A stretch of 64,000 nt of DNA. Origin: an uncultured Pelagibacteraceae bacterium. GTDB taxonomy: Bacteria; Pseudomonadota; Alphaproteobacteria; Pelagibacterales; Pelagibacteraceae. A program made the translations under genes and the position numbers. The notes beneath the pieces are model-generated. The model saw only the letters and a list, made by a program, of their open reading frames with translations, ran no database searches and was not told where the DNA came from. Shown piece after piece: positions 10,334-20,989 of this stretch; the stretch's first letter is position 1; every line of letters starts with the position of its first letter. The DNA lies in assembly GCA_902543535.1 (NCBI GenBank), contig CACBYG010000003.1, positions 62,001 through 126,000 of the forward strand, read 5' to 3'.

Positions 10334-11293
10334 ATGAAAAAAGAAAAAAATAAAAATCCAATTCAGCCTGTAAGTGGCACAAAAGTTCCAAGATATGCGG
10401 GCCCATCTACATTTGCTAGATTGCCTGAATTAAGAGATGTTGAAAGCTGTGATGTAGCAATAGTAGGTGTACCCTTTGATGCAGGAACTAGTTATAGACC
10501 TGGAGCAAGGTTTGGACCGCAAAGTATTCGTCAAGCCTCAAGACATCTAAGAACAAATTATCATCCAAGTTATGATGTTGAGCCTTTTAAAATTCAACAG
10601 GTAGCTGATGCTGGTGATATAGCATGCAATCCATTTAGTATTAATGAAGCTATCAAGCAAATTGAAGTAGGAGCTACAGATTTATTAAAAAAAGTAGGCG
10701 GTATAATTAGTCTAGGTGGAGATCACACAATTGCTGTACCTTTGTTAAGAGCAATAAATAAAAAAAATAATGGTCCAGTCTCTTTAGTACATTTTGATGC
10801 TCATCTAGACACATGGGATACTTACTTTGGTGCACCTTATACACATGGAACTCCATTTAGAAGAGCTAGAGAAGAAGGATTATTTTTAGATGATGCCTCA
10901 ATGCATGTTGGTATTCGAGGGCCACTCTATAGCAGAGATGATATAAAAAATGATGAAAGTTTTGGTTTTAAAATAATTCATTGTGATGAATTTCAAACTG
11001 ATGGAACAGATAAAATAGCTGAAAGAATTAGAAAAAGAGTTGGGGATAATCCATTATACCTTTCAATTGATATTGATGTGCTAGATCCTGCTTTTGCTCC
11101 TGGAACAGGTACACCTGAAATCGCAGGAATGACAACTAGAGAGATGGTAAATGTTTTAAGAGGCTTATCAGGTTTGAATCTTGTATCAGCTGATGTTGTA
11201 GAGGTTTCTCCAGCTTATGACCATGCAGAAGTTACTTCTCTAGCTGCAGCAACAATAGTGTATGAATTAACTAATTTGTTTGCAAAAACATAA
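10334..11293 (+). CDS. speB: Agmatinase/ureohydrolase family protein
   Basis: GGDHTI, HFDAHLDTWD, SIDIDVLDPAFAPGTGTPEIAG manganese motifs. Confidence 0.85.
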   Translation: MKKEKNKNPIQPVSGTKVPRYAGPSTFARLPELRDVESCDVAIVGVPFDAGTSYRPGARFGPQSIRQASRHLRTNYHPSYDVEPFKIQQVADAGDIACNPFSINEAIKQIEVGATDLLKKVGGIISLGGDHTIAVPLLRAINKKNNGPVSLVHFDAHLDTWDTYFGAPYTHGTPFRRAREEGLFLDDASMHVGIRGPLYSRDDIKNDESFGFKIIHCDEFQTDGTDKIAERIRKRVGDNPLYLSIDIDVLDPAFAPGTGTPEIAGMTTREMVNVLRGLSGLNLVSADVVEVSPAYDHAEVTSLAAATIVYELTNLFAKT

Positions 11294-11313
11294 AGAGAGG
11301 ATAGTTTTCTCAA

Positions 11314-12747
11314 ATGTTAGAAAAAAGAAATTTTTATATAAATGGTTCATGGGTTGCCCCAAAAAGTCCAAGCGATATTGAAGTAATTAATCCAGCGTCT
11401 GAAAAAGCTTGTGCAGTAATTTCACTTGGAAGTAAAGATGATGTTAATGATGCAGTGCTCTCTGCTAAAGAAGCATTTAAAACTTGGGGATATTCAACAA
11501 GAGAGGACAGAATTTCTCTGCTAGAAACATTTTATACTTTATATAAGAAAAGATGGAACGATATAACAGATGCCATTATTCAAGAAATGGGAGCACCAAA
11601 GGATTTTGCATCAAAACTTCAAACAGGAACTGGCGCAAGTCATACAAAATCTTTTATAAGATATCTAAAAGAGTTTGAATTTGAAAAGCCATTAGGGGAG
11701 CATGCGAAAAATCAAAGATTAATATATGAGCCAAAAGGAGTTTGTGCTTTAATTACTCCTTGGAACTGGCCAATGAACCAGGTCACACTAAAAGTAATTC
11801 CAGCTTTAGCATCTGGCTGTACTATGATTTTAAAACCATCAGAATTAGCGCCACTTTCAGCCATGATACTTGCAGAACTAATTGATGAAGCAAAATTTCC
11901 AAAAGGAGTATTTAACTTAGTAAATGGAGATGGTGCAACAACTGGTGATGCCTTAACTAGTCATCCAGATGTAAATATGATTTCATTTACAGGATCAACT
12001 AGAGCAGGTGCATTAATATCCCAAAATGCAGCAAAAGATTTTAAAAGAGTTAGTTTAGAATTAGGCGGCAAGGGAGCAAATATTATCTTTAAAGATGCAG
12101 ATCCAGATGCCATTGAAAGAGGTGCTTTAAGATGCTTTAGAAACTCAGGTCAATCTTGCAATGCTCCAACAAGGATGTTGGTTGAAAAATCGATGTATGA
12201 TGAAGCAATAGAGAGATTAAAAAAATATACAAATGAATTTAAAGTTGATGATCCAAAAAAAGAGGGTGAACACATAGGACCTGTAATTTCTGAAACACAG
12301 TTTAATAAAATTCAAAAATTAATACAAAAAGGAATAGATGAGGGTGCAAAATTAGTTGCTGGTGGACCAGGAAAACCAGAGGGTATGAATGATGGTTATT
12401 ACGTAAAACCGACTGTATTTGCGGATGTTAATAATCAAATGGAAATTGCAAGAACAGAAATATTTGGTCCAGTTTTATCTGTAATACCATTTGAAACTGA
12501 GGAGGAAGCAATAGAAATTGCTAATGATACCGACTATGGTTTAACAAATTATATTCAAAGTAAAGACCCTGAAAAAATCAGAAGACTTGCAAGAAAACTA
12601 AGATCTGGAATGGTAGATGTAAATGGCGCAGGTATTGCAGTTGATGCACCCTTTGGTGGCTTTAAGCATTCTGGTATTGGAAGAGAAGCAGGTAAAGAAG
12701 GTTTGCTTGAGTTCTTAGAGGTAAAATCAGTTGGTGGTTGGAGTTAA
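11314..12747 (+). CDS. NAD(P)-dependent aldehyde dehydrogenase
   Basis: TPWNWP, FTGSTRAG, LELGGKGANI, NSGQSCNAPTR motifs. Confidence 0.93.
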   Translation: MLEKRNFYINGSWVAPKSPSDIEVINPASEKACAVISLGSKDDVNDAVLSAKEAFKTWGYSTREDRISLLETFYTLYKKRWNDITDAIIQEMGAPKDFASKLQTGTGASHTKSFIRYLKEFEFEKPLGEHAKNQRLIYEPKGVCALITPWNWPMNQVTLKVIPALASGCTMILKPSELAPLSAMILAELIDEAKFPKGVFNLVNGDGATTGDALTSHPDVNMISFTGSTRAGALISQNAAKDFKRVSLELGGKGANIIFKDADPDAIERGALRCFRNSGQSCNAPTRMLVEKSMYDEAIERLKKYTNEFKVDDPKKEGEHIGPVISETQFNKIQKLIQKGIDEGAKLVAGGPGKPEGMNDGYYVKPTVFADVNNQMEIARTEIFGPVLSVIPFETEEEAIEIANDTDYGLTNYIQSKDPEKIRRLARKLRSGMVDVNGAGIAVDAPFGGFKHSGIGREAGKEGLLEFLEVKSVGGWS

Positions 12748-13934
12748 TTTAAAGAAGATTTTTCTTTAATTCCATCAAGTAATTTCAAACATTTTTTCAA
12801 TTCATCCAATATTATAAATTCATCAATCTTGTGTGCTTGTTCAATAGAGCCAGGTCCACAAACGACTGTACTAATTCCTATTTCTTGAAATAAACCTGCC
12901 TCAGTTCCAAAAGATACGACTTGTCTAGAGTTATCACCAGTTAAACTTGAAATTAATTCGCAAGCATCAGATTTATCTTTACGATCAAATCCGATTATTT
13001 CTCCAATAACTTTTTTTTCAATAGATGAGCTAGTAAAAACTTTTTTCATTTCTGGTAATAAAACTTCATTTGCATATTTATCTAATTCTTGGTTTAGAAA
13101 TATTGCATCTTCTTTAACTACTGGTCTTGTTTCCCAATTAACATGACATTTATCTGCAATCACGTTGTGAGCAATTCCTCCAAAAATTCCTCCTATAGAA
13201 AGAGTTGAATGAGGAGGATTAAATATAGAATCTTTTGGGGCTCTATCTTTTAATTTATTTCTTAATTCAATCAATTTATTTACATATCTTGAAGCATATT
13301 CAACAGCACTCACACCTTTATGTGGTGCTGAACTATGACCTGCCAAACCCTTAAAATAAGTTGTGTATTCATAGCATCCTTTGTGAGCATCAATAATTTT
13401 CATATTTGTTGGTTCACCAACAATGCAAATTCCATCTTTAATTTCTCTTTTTTTTAATTCTTTTATGAGAATAGGAGCTCCTTGGCATGCAGTTTCTTCA
13501 TCAAAAGTGAAAGAAAAATGAATATCTCTATCAAGGTTAGATTTTGAATAAATTGGTGCAAAAGCTAATGTGCAGGCAATAAATCCTTTCATGTCGCACG
13601 ATCCTCTTCCATAAAGTTTATCTCCTTTAATAGTTGCCTTAAATGGATCTGTAGACCATCCTTTAGAAACAGGCACAACATCTGTATGCCCAGATAAAAT
13701 TATAGGTTTTTTATTACTAGGTCTTTTAGATTTTATTGTAGCAAATAAATTAACTCTTTTTTTATCTTCATCAAAAGTTCTGAAAGAAGTGGCACCAAGT
13801 TTTTTTAATATATTATCACAGTAATCAATTAGAGAATTATTGTCTTCCCCTGAAATTGTTTTGAAGGATATTAAATCTGTCAAAATCTTTACTGAGTTAT
13901 CAAATAAAACATTTAAATTATTTTCTGTACTCAT
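12744..13934 (-). CDS. argE: M20-family acetylornithine deacetylase-like hydrolase
   Basis: SGHTDVVP, GRGSCDMKGF, TFDEETAC motifs. Confidence 0.82.
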   Translation of the reverse strand: MSTENNLNVLFDNSVKILTDLISFKTISGEDNNSLIDYCDNILKKLGATSFRTFDEDKKRVNLFATIKSKRPSNKKPIILSGHTDVVPVSKGWSTDPFKATIKGDKLYGRGSCDMKGFIACTLAFAPIYSKSNLDRDIHFSFTFDEETACQGAPILIKELKKREIKDGICIVGEPTNMKIIDAHKGCYEYTTYFKGLAGHSSAPHKGVSAVEYASRYVNKLIELRNKLKDRAPKDSIFNPPHSTLSIGGIFGGIAHNVIADKCHVNWETRPVVKEDAIFLNQELDKYANEVLLPEMKKVFTSSSIEKKVIGEIIGFDRKDKSDACELISSLTGDNSRQVVSFGTEAGLFQEIGISTVVCGPGSIEQAHKIDEFIILDELKKCLKLLDGIKEKSSLN

Positions 13935-13961
13935 ATTTAGATTTCATTATATATTAATTAT

Positions 13962-14303
13962 ATGAAAGAACAAATAACCTATGATACTTTTAACAAAGTT
14001 GACATTAGAGTTGGAACAGTAATTTCTGTTCAAAAAAATGAAAAAGCAAGAAAACCATCATTAGTTGTTAAAGTTGATTTTGGTGACAAGATTGGGATTA
14101 AACAATCTTCAGCTCAAATAACACATTATTATAATGAGGAAAATTTAAAAGGAAAACAAGTTATTGGAGTTTGTAATTTTCCAGAAAAAAATATTGCTGG
14201 AGTAATCTCTCAGGTACTTATCCTTGGATCAATTGATAAAGAAGGAAAAGTAATTTTAGTCCACCCATCTCAAAAATCTGAGAATGGACTGCCTATAGCA
14301 TAG
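13962..14303 (+). CDS. csaA: CsaA-like tRNA-binding domain protein
   Basis: FNKVDIRVGTVISV and KQVIGVCNFPEKNIAG motifs. Confidence 0.85.
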   Translation: MKEQITYDTFNKVDIRVGTVISVQKNEKARKPSLVVKVDFGDKIGIKQSSAQITHYYNEENLKGKQVIGVCNFPEKNIAGVISQVLILGSIDKEGKVILVHPSQKSENGLPIA

Positions 14304-14306
14304 AAA

Positions 14307-14900
14307 ATGCACCCAGAAATTTTATCCATCACTCTATTTGGAATTGTAGCCGCGTTTACTCCTGGACCAAATAATTTTATAGCTTTTTACTCTGGATTTA
14401 ATTTTGGAATAAAAAAAACAATACCACTTATAATTGGTGTTACTTTAGGTTTCCCTTTTCTTTTATTATGTGTTGCGTTAGGGCTAATCAATATATTTAA
14501 GCTTTATCCATTAATTCAAGAAATATTGAAATATTTAGGAACGTTATTTTTAATTTATTTGTCTTATAAGATTTCATTTTCAAAATCTACCAATGTAGAA
14601 AGTGAAGATAAAAATCCTGTAAAATTTTTAAACACTTTTGTTTTTCAATTTTTAAATCCAAAGGGAGTAATTGCATCAGTGATAGTTGTCTCCACCTATC
14701 TAGATCCAGGTGAAAATTTTGTAAATTTTACGACTCAAATTATTATCTTGGCTTTAATTGTTTCAGTAACCAGTATCACTCTTTGGACATTTATGGGCAA
14801 ATTCATAAGGAAATTTGCGACAAATCAGAAATATATTAATTATTTTAATTATGTTATGTCACTGCTTCTTTTAATAAGCATAATAACTTTTTATTTATAA
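14307..14900 (+). CDS. LysE-family exporter
   Basis: FTPGPNNFIAFYSGFNFGIK, FQFLNPKGVIAS, multi-TM. Confidence 0.85.
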   Translation: MHPEILSITLFGIVAAFTPGPNNFIAFYSGFNFGIKKTIPLIIGVTLGFPFLLLCVALGLINIFKLYPLIQEILKYLGTLFLIYLSYKISFSKSTNVESEDKNPVKFLNTFVFQFLNPKGVIASVIVVSTYLDPGENFVNFTTQIIILALIVSVTSITLWTFMGKFIRKFATNQKYINYFNYVMSLLLLISIITFYL

Positions 14901-14901
14901 C

Positions 14902-17571
14902 ATGACCCCAGGAAACAAAAATTCGTATAATTCATTAAAAAAAATTTCAATAAATAATAAAGATTATAAATATTATTCTTTAATGGAAGCTGAAAAAAAT
15001 GGCCTTGAAGGAATATCAAAGCTTCCAAAATCTCTAAAAGTTCTCTTGGAGAACTTACTAAGATATGAGGACGATTTATCAGTAAACAAAAATCAAATAG
15101 ATTCAATTAAAAATTGGTTAGAGACAAAAAAATCAAATACAGAAATTGCTTATCGACCTGCAAGAGTTTTACTTCAGGATTACACTGGAATTCCAGCAGT
15201 TGCAGACTTAGCTGCAATGAGAGAAGCAGTTAAAGATAAAAATAAAGACCCAAACACAATTAATCCATTATCTTCAGTTGATCTTGTAATTGATCACTCA
15301 GTTCAAGTTGATCAATCTGCCAAAGCAGATTCTTTTGAAAAAAATGTTGATATCGAATTTGAAAGAAATGCAGAAAGGTATTCTTTTTTAAAGTGGGGAC
15401 AACAAGCTTTTAATAACTTTAGAATAGTACCTCCTGGAACTGGAATTTGTCACCAAGTAAACTTAGAATATTTATCTAAAGTAGTTTGGTCAGAGGAATT
15501 TAAAGGTGAAAATTATCTTTTTCCTGACACTTTAGTTGGTACAGATAGTCATACAACAATGGTTAATGGATTATCAGTTTTAGGTTGGGGTGTTGGTGGT
15601 ATTGAAGCAGAGGCTGGAATGCTAGGCCAACCTATATCTATGTTAATTCCAGAAGTTATCGGTTTCGAAATTAAAAATAAAATGCCTGAAGGAACTACTG
15701 CAACAGACTTAGTTTTAACAGTTGTTAAGATGTTAAGAGACAAAGGGGTTGTTGGAAAATTTGTTGAGTTTTATGGTGAGGGTTTAAAAAATTTAACTCT
15801 TGCGGATAGAGCAACTATAGCAAATATGGCTCCTGAATATGGAGCAACATGTGGTTTTTTTCCTATAGATGATGAGACTTTAAAATATTTAAAATTTTCA
15901 GGAAGAGATCAGCATACAATTGATATTGTTGAGAAGTATGCAAAAGAACAGGGACTATGGGCAAGTAATGATATTATTTTTACTGACAAACTGACATTAG
16001 ATATGTCTTCAATTGTACCCACTATCTCAGGCCCTAAAAGACCACAAGATAAAGTTTTATTAACAGATGCGCCAATGTCATTTAAAAAAATATTAGAGGA
16101 AGCAACCAATAAAAAAGAAAAGTCAGTTGCAAAAGTTTCAAATTCTGACTTTGAAATAAAAGATGGTTCTATACTTATTGCAGCAATAACTTCTTGTACA
16201 AATACCTCAAACCCAAATGTTTTAATTGGAGCAGGTTTGTTAGCTAAAAAAGCAGTTGAGTTTGGATTGAAAGTTAAGCCATGGGTTAAAACTTCCTTGG
16301 CACCAGGATCTCAGGTTGTTACAGATTACTTGGCTAAAGCTGGACTAAATACTTATTTAGATAAATTAGGCTTTAATTTAGTAGGTTATGGATGCACCAC
16401 CTGTATTGGTAATTCAGGTCCATTACCAGATAAAATTGTTGAAGCAATTCAAAAAGAAAATATTTATGCAGTCTCAGTTTTATCAGGTAACAGAAACTTT
16501 GAAGGAAGAATTTCTCCTCATATCAAGGGTAATTATTTAGCATCACCACCTTTAGTTGTTGCCTATGCATTAGCCGGTCACATGGAATTTGATTTATACA
16601 AAGACTCTTTAGGTAAAGATAAAGATGGTAATGACATTTATTTAAAAGACATATGGCCTTCAAATGATGAAATTGAAAGTACTTTAAAACAATCTTTAAA
16701 TCCAGATATGTTTATTAATAGATATTCTAATGTTTCTGAAGGACCTAGCCAATGGCAAAAAATTAAAACTGATCACAGCAGTATTTACAATTGGGACAAA
16801 GGCTCAACGTATGTAAAAAAACCACCATTTTTTGACTCTTTGCCAGATGAGCCAGAGGGATTTAAAGAAATAAAAGATGCAAGACCTTTGTTGATATTAG
16901 GTGATATGGTTACAACGGATCACATTTCCCCAGCGGGAAGTATTCAAAAAGACAGTCCAACAGGCGAGTACTTTATGGAGCATCAGATTTTGCCAAAAGA
17001 TTATAATTCGTACGGATCAAGAAGGGGAAACCATGAAGTAATGATGAGAGGCACATTTGCTAATATTAGAATAAGAAATGAAATGGCTCCAGGAACTGAA
17101 GGTGGATTTACAAAATTATATCCTGAAGGAAAAGTTTTATCAGTTTATGATGCAGTAGTAGAATATAAAAATAGAGGTACTGATTTAGTTGTAATCGGTG
17201 GTAAAGAATATGGAACTGGTTCTTCAAGAGATTGGGCCGCAAAGGGAACAAAATTATTAGGAATTAAAGCAGTAATAGCTGAAAGCTTTGAAAGAATTCA
17301 TAGATCTAATTTAATTGGAATGGGTATTTTGCCCTTACAATTTATAAATGAAGTTAATAGAAAAAATTTAAATTTAATTGGTTCAGAATTAATAAGTATT
17401 ATTGATATTGAAAAAGGAATTAATCCATCGGATGAAGTGATGGTGGAAATAAAATATGCATCTGGTGAAATAAAAAAAGTTAAAACTTTGTGTAGAATAG
17501 ATACCAAAAATGAGCTGGAGTATTATAAAAATGGTGGAATTTTACAATATGTGTTAAGGAATATGATTTAA
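14902..17571 (+). CDS. acnA: Aconitate hydratase A
   Basis: VGTDSHTTMVNGLSVLGWGVGGIEAEA, TSCTNTSNP, GYGCTTCIGNSGPL, EYGTGSSRDWAAKG. Confidence 0.97.
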   Translation: MTPGNKNSYNSLKKISINNKDYKYYSLMEAEKNGLEGISKLPKSLKVLLENLLRYEDDLSVNKNQIDSIKNWLETKKSNTEIAYRPARVLLQDYTGIPAVADLAAMREAVKDKNKDPNTINPLSSVDLVIDHSVQVDQSAKADSFEKNVDIEFERNAERYSFLKWGQQAFNNFRIVPPGTGICHQVNLEYLSKVVWSEEFKGENYLFPDTLVGTDSHTTMVNGLSVLGWGVGGIEAEAGMLGQPISMLIPEVIGFEIKNKMPEGTTATDLVLTVVKMLRDKGVVGKFVEFYGEGLKNLTLADRATIANMAPEYGATCGFFPIDDETLKYLKFSGRDQHTIDIVEKYAKEQGLWASNDIIFTDKLTLDMSSIVPTISGPKRPQDKVLLTDAPMSFKKILEEATNKKEKSVAKVSNSDFEIKDGSILIAAITSCTNTSNPNVLIGAGLLAKKAVEFGLKVKPWVKTSLAPGSQVVTDYLAKAGLNTYLDKLGFNLVGYGCTTCIGNSGPLPDKIVEAIQKENIYAVSVLSGNRNFEGRISPHIKGNYLASPPLVVAYALAGHMEFDLYKDSLGKDKDGNDIYLKDIWPSNDEIESTLKQSLNPDMFINRYSNVSEGPSQWQKIKTDHSSIYNWDKGSTYVKKPPFFDSLPDEPEGFKEIKDARPLLILGDMVTTDHISPAGSIQKDSPTGEYFMEHQILPKDYNSYGSRRGNHEVMMRGTFANIRIRNEMAPGTEGGFTKLYPEGKVLSVYDAVVEYKNRGTDLVVIGGKEYGTGSSRDWAAKGTKLLGIKAVIAESFERIHRSNLIGMGILPLQFINEVNRKNLNLIGSELISIIDIEKGINPSDEVMVEIKYASGEIKKVKTLCRIDTKNELEYYKNGGILQYVLRNMI

Positions 17572-17573
17572 TT

Positions 17574-18218
17574 ATGGATGAGGACTTATCAATTATAAAT
17601 TCAAACACTAGAAATGAAAAAATTAAAAATTTTTTTATAAATAATAAAAACAAGTTAATTTTTGGAATTATAATTTTATTGTTAGGAATTGTTGGTGTTT
17701 ATAGTTTTGACAAATATCAAATAAATAAAAAACAACAAATTTCAGATACTTTTAATTTGGTAACAATTGAATATTCAGAAAATAATAAAGAAAAAACTAC
17801 TACTAAGTTAATAGAAATAATAAATGAAAAGGATCCAACTTACTCTCCTTTGTCACTTTATTTCATTATTGATAATAAACTTATTTTAGATCAAAAACAG
17901 ATAAATGAATTATTTAATATTTTGATTGACCAAACATCTTTAGATGATGAAATCAAAAACCTAGTCATTTACAAAAAAGCTTTATTCAATGCTGATCAAT
18001 CGTCAGAGGGTGATTTGTTAAATTTACTAAATCCATTGATTAACTCAAAAAGTGTTTGGAAATCTCATGCTTTATACCTAATGGCCGAGTATTTTTATGC
18101 TAAGGATCAAAATCAGAAGGCAAAAGAGTTTTTCAATCAAATAATCAGTTTAGAAAACCCCAATCCAGATATAAGGTTACAAGCAGAGAAAAGATTGAAT
18201 AGAGATTTGAGTGAATAG
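17574..18218 (+). CDS. YfgM-like membrane-anchored TPR protein
   Basis: Single N-terminal TM, periplasmic helical repeats, immediately upstream of bamB-like gene. Confidence 0.55.
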   Translation: MDEDLSIINSNTRNEKIKNFFINNKNKLIFGIIILLLGIVGVYSFDKYQINKKQQISDTFNLVTIEYSENNKEKTTTKLIEIINEKDPTYSPLSLYFIIDNKLILDQKQINELFNILIDQTSLDDEIKNLVIYKKALFNADQSSEGDLLNLLNPLINSKSVWKSHALYLMAEYFYAKDQNQKAKEFFNQIISLENPNPDIRLQAEKRLNRDLSE

Positions 18219-19509
18219 ATTAGTTATTTTATTAATAGCGCTTATTTTCATAAATAATTGTTCATTAAACGAAAATTCAAGAATATGGAAAGATAAAGAT
18301 AAAGAGTTATCAACTCAATCAAAGTTAAAAAAAGTATTTAAAGAAAAAAAAATAGAAGTACAAGAATTTAATAAACTTTTAAAAATAGATCTATCAGGTA
18401 TAACAACAAATAATAAATTTATCGATGATCAAAATAATTTTGGCTCTCAAAGTTACAAAGGAGAACTAGAAAAAATTGGAAGTTATAAATTTTCTAAGCT
18501 AGAGGAATTAAATCAAATCAATTTCAAACCACTATTTCTTGGAAATGACATTGTATTTTTTGATAAAAAAGGATCAATCTTAAAGTATGATGAAAATCAA
18601 AAAGTTATATGGAAAAAAAATTATTATTCCAAAGCTGAAAAAAAACTACGTCCTAAATTAAATTTCATTTCACATGGTAAAAATATTTTGATTAGTGACA
18701 GTATAGCAAAATACTATTCGATAAACAGTAATACTGGTGAGCTGAATTGGTCTAAAAGTAACACTTATCCTTTTAATTCAGACATTAAAAAACATAAAAA
18801 TAAATTTTTTGTTATTGATTACAAAAATACCCTCAGATGTTATAAAATAAAGGATGGGTCAGAATGCTGGAAACTACAAACAGAGAACTCTTTTACAATA
18901 TCAAATTCTAAATATTCGGTAATTATAATTGGTGACATGGTGGTATTTAGTAATTCTATTGGCGATATAACTGCTGTTGATGTTGAGAGTGGTCTGATCA
19001 TTTGGCAATTACCTACTCAAAGTAGTAGCATCATCAATGAAACTTATAATTTCAAAACTTCAAAATTAGTTTCAGATGGTAATTCTATATTTATTTCAAA
19101 TAACAAAAATGAATTTTATTCAATTGATGTAAAAACTGGCACTACTAATTGGATAAATGATATTAACTCCAATATAACACCAGTGATAGCTGGTAATTTA
19201 ATATTTACAGTTTCTAATGGAGGCTATCTAAACGTGATAGATAAGAATAAAGGAAATATAATCAGAGTGACTGATCTTTTTAAAATTTACAAACTAAAAA
19301 AAAGAAAAAATATTTATCCAATAGGATTTGCGATAGGTAATAAAAATTTGTATCTTACTAATTCTGATGGCAAAATGATTGTAGTTGATTTACAAAATGG
19401 CAGCATTATTAAAACTGAAAAGGTTTCTTCTAATCTTGTTTCAAAGCCATTTATATTTAATAATAATTTATTTTTAATAAGAAATGGATCTATTATCCGG
19501 TATAATTAA
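18211..19509 (+). CDS. bamB: BamB-like PQQ-repeat beta-propeller protein
   Basis: Repeated GxxxWxxx/TGELNWSK, SGLIIWQLP, TGTTNWI blades. Confidence 0.75.
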   Translation: MNRLVILLIALIFINNCSLNENSRIWKDKDKELSTQSKLKKVFKEKKIEVQEFNKLLKIDLSGITTNNKFIDDQNNFGSQSYKGELEKIGSYKFSKLEELNQINFKPLFLGNDIVFFDKKGSILKYDENQKVIWKKNYYSKAEKKLRPKLNFISHGKNILISDSIAKYYSINSNTGELNWSKSNTYPFNSDIKKHKNKFFVIDYKNTLRCYKIKDGSECWKLQTENSFTISNSKYSVIIIGDMVVFSNSIGDITAVDVESGLIIWQLPTQSSSIINETYNFKTSKLVSDGNSIFISNNKNEFYSIDVKTGTTNWINDINSNITPVIAGNLIFTVSNGGYLNVIDKNKGNIIRVTDLFKIYKLKKRKNIYPIGFAIGNKNLYLTNSDGKMIVVDLQNGSIIKTEKVSSNLVSKPFIFNNNLFLIRNGSIIRYN

Positions 19510-19511
19510 AT

Positions 19512-19940
19512 ATGATCTTAAAATTTTTAGATAAGATCGGTAGGAAAAAAGTTGTATTAGACAGAGGCCCTTCTCATCCTAAATTTGATGAAGCAAAGCC
19601 TTGGATGAACCGGTATTATGTTTTAATGAGACACCGACCAAAGTGGTTTCCATTCAATATATTAATACATGAGATGCTAGCTGACGATCACGGTGACGGT
19701 GTGCACAATCACACTTTTCCTTATATAACAATAGTTTTAAGAGGTGGTTATTGGGAGACTTTGAGTACAGGAAAATTCTGGAGACCACCGGGTTATATTG
19801 GCTTTAGATCAGCAAATAATTTGCATAGAGTGGATCTTAAGCCAGGAACAAGACCATTAACCATATTTATTTCAGGCCCATTTGGATTACGTAAAGGACC
19901 AAGATCAGAATATGGTATTGACTTTAAAACAAAAAAATGA
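19512..19940 (+). CDS. Cupin-fold hypothetical protein
   Basis: DDHGDGVHNHTFPYITIVLRGGYWE cupin-like HxH motif. Confidence 0.5.
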   Translation: MILKFLDKIGRKKVVLDRGPSHPKFDEAKPWMNRYYVLMRHRPKWFPFNILIHEMLADDHGDGVHNHTFPYITIVLRGGYWETLSTGKFWRPPGYIGFRSANNLHRVDLKPGTRPLTIFISGPFGLRKGPRSEYGIDFKTKK

Positions 19941-20989
19941 ATTTAGATAATCTATTTCAAAATTTTTGTAAAAAAAATAATTTAGAAATTAATTCCTATC
20001 AATTAACTGTTATTGATGAATTAAAAAGTTATTATAAATTAAATTTTAATAAATCAATTTTAAATAATTTTTTTTCAAAAAATAATTCAAAACTAGCTTT
20101 TTATTTACATGGAGGTGTTGGTGTTGGAAAAACAATGATCTTAAATTTTTTTTTTGATTTAGTAGAAGAAAAAAAATTAAGACAACACTTTACTGAGTTT
20201 ATGCTGAGCTTTCATGATTTTGCACATGAAAGAAAGAAAAATAATGAGGAAAATATAATTAATCAATTTGTAAAAGATTTAAAATCTAAAACCAAATTAA
20301 TTTATTTTGATGAGTTTCAAGTAACCAACATTGTTGATGCAATGATTTTAGGAAAATTATTCGAGCAAATATTTAAAGAAAATATTAAAATTATTTTAAC
20401 GTCTAATACAAAAATTTCCAAACTTTATAAAGATGGCCTTCAAAGAGATCAGTTTAAACCTTTTATAAAAATTATGGAGAAACATTCTGTTGAACTTGAG
20501 CTTAAAATTGAAGACGATTATAGAAAATCAAATGAAAACCAAAAACAAAGATATTATTATCCTCTCAGTCAAGAGACTTATTTTAAAATAAATAAATTTT
20601 TTAGAACTATTACAAAAAATAAAAATCATTTATCAAAAATAATTAACATAAAGGGAAGAGTTTTTAAAATAGAACATTTTTATGAAGGAGTAGCTAGATT
20701 TAATTTTGATGATCTGTGTAATCGAAACCTTGGTGCTGAAGATTATTTAGAGATAATTAAAAATTGCAAATTTATTACTCTTGATAATATTCCGCAATTT
20801 AATGATATTAATTCTAATCAACAACAACGATTTATAACTTTAATAGATGTGATATATGACAAAAATATTCCTTTAGCCGTTACTGCTGATCAAAATATAG
20901 ATCAATTTACTTCATCAAGATTATTAAAAAACCCATTTAAAAGAACTATCAGTCGATTATATGAATTAACATCGGTGGAAAAAAATTAA
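19937..20989 (+). CDS. zapE: AFG1/ZapE-like ATPase
   Basis: Walker A LHGGVGVGKTMIL, LIYFDEFQVTNIVDAMILGKLF. Confidence 0.88.
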   Translation: MNLDNLFQNFCKKNNLEINSYQLTVIDELKSYYKLNFNKSILNNFFSKNNSKLAFYLHGGVGVGKTMILNFFFDLVEEKKLRQHFTEFMLSFHDFAHERKKNNEENIINQFVKDLKSKTKLIYFDEFQVTNIVDAMILGKLFEQIFKENIKIILTSNTKISKLYKDGLQRDQFKPFIKIMEKHSVELELKIEDDYRKSNENQKQRYYYPLSQETYFKINKFFRTITKNKNHLSKIINIKGRVFKIEHFYEGVARFNFDDLCNRNLGAEDYLEIIKNCKFITLDNIPQFNDINSNQQQRFITLIDVIYDKNIPLAVTADQNIDQFTSSRLLKNPFKRTISRLYELTSVEKN

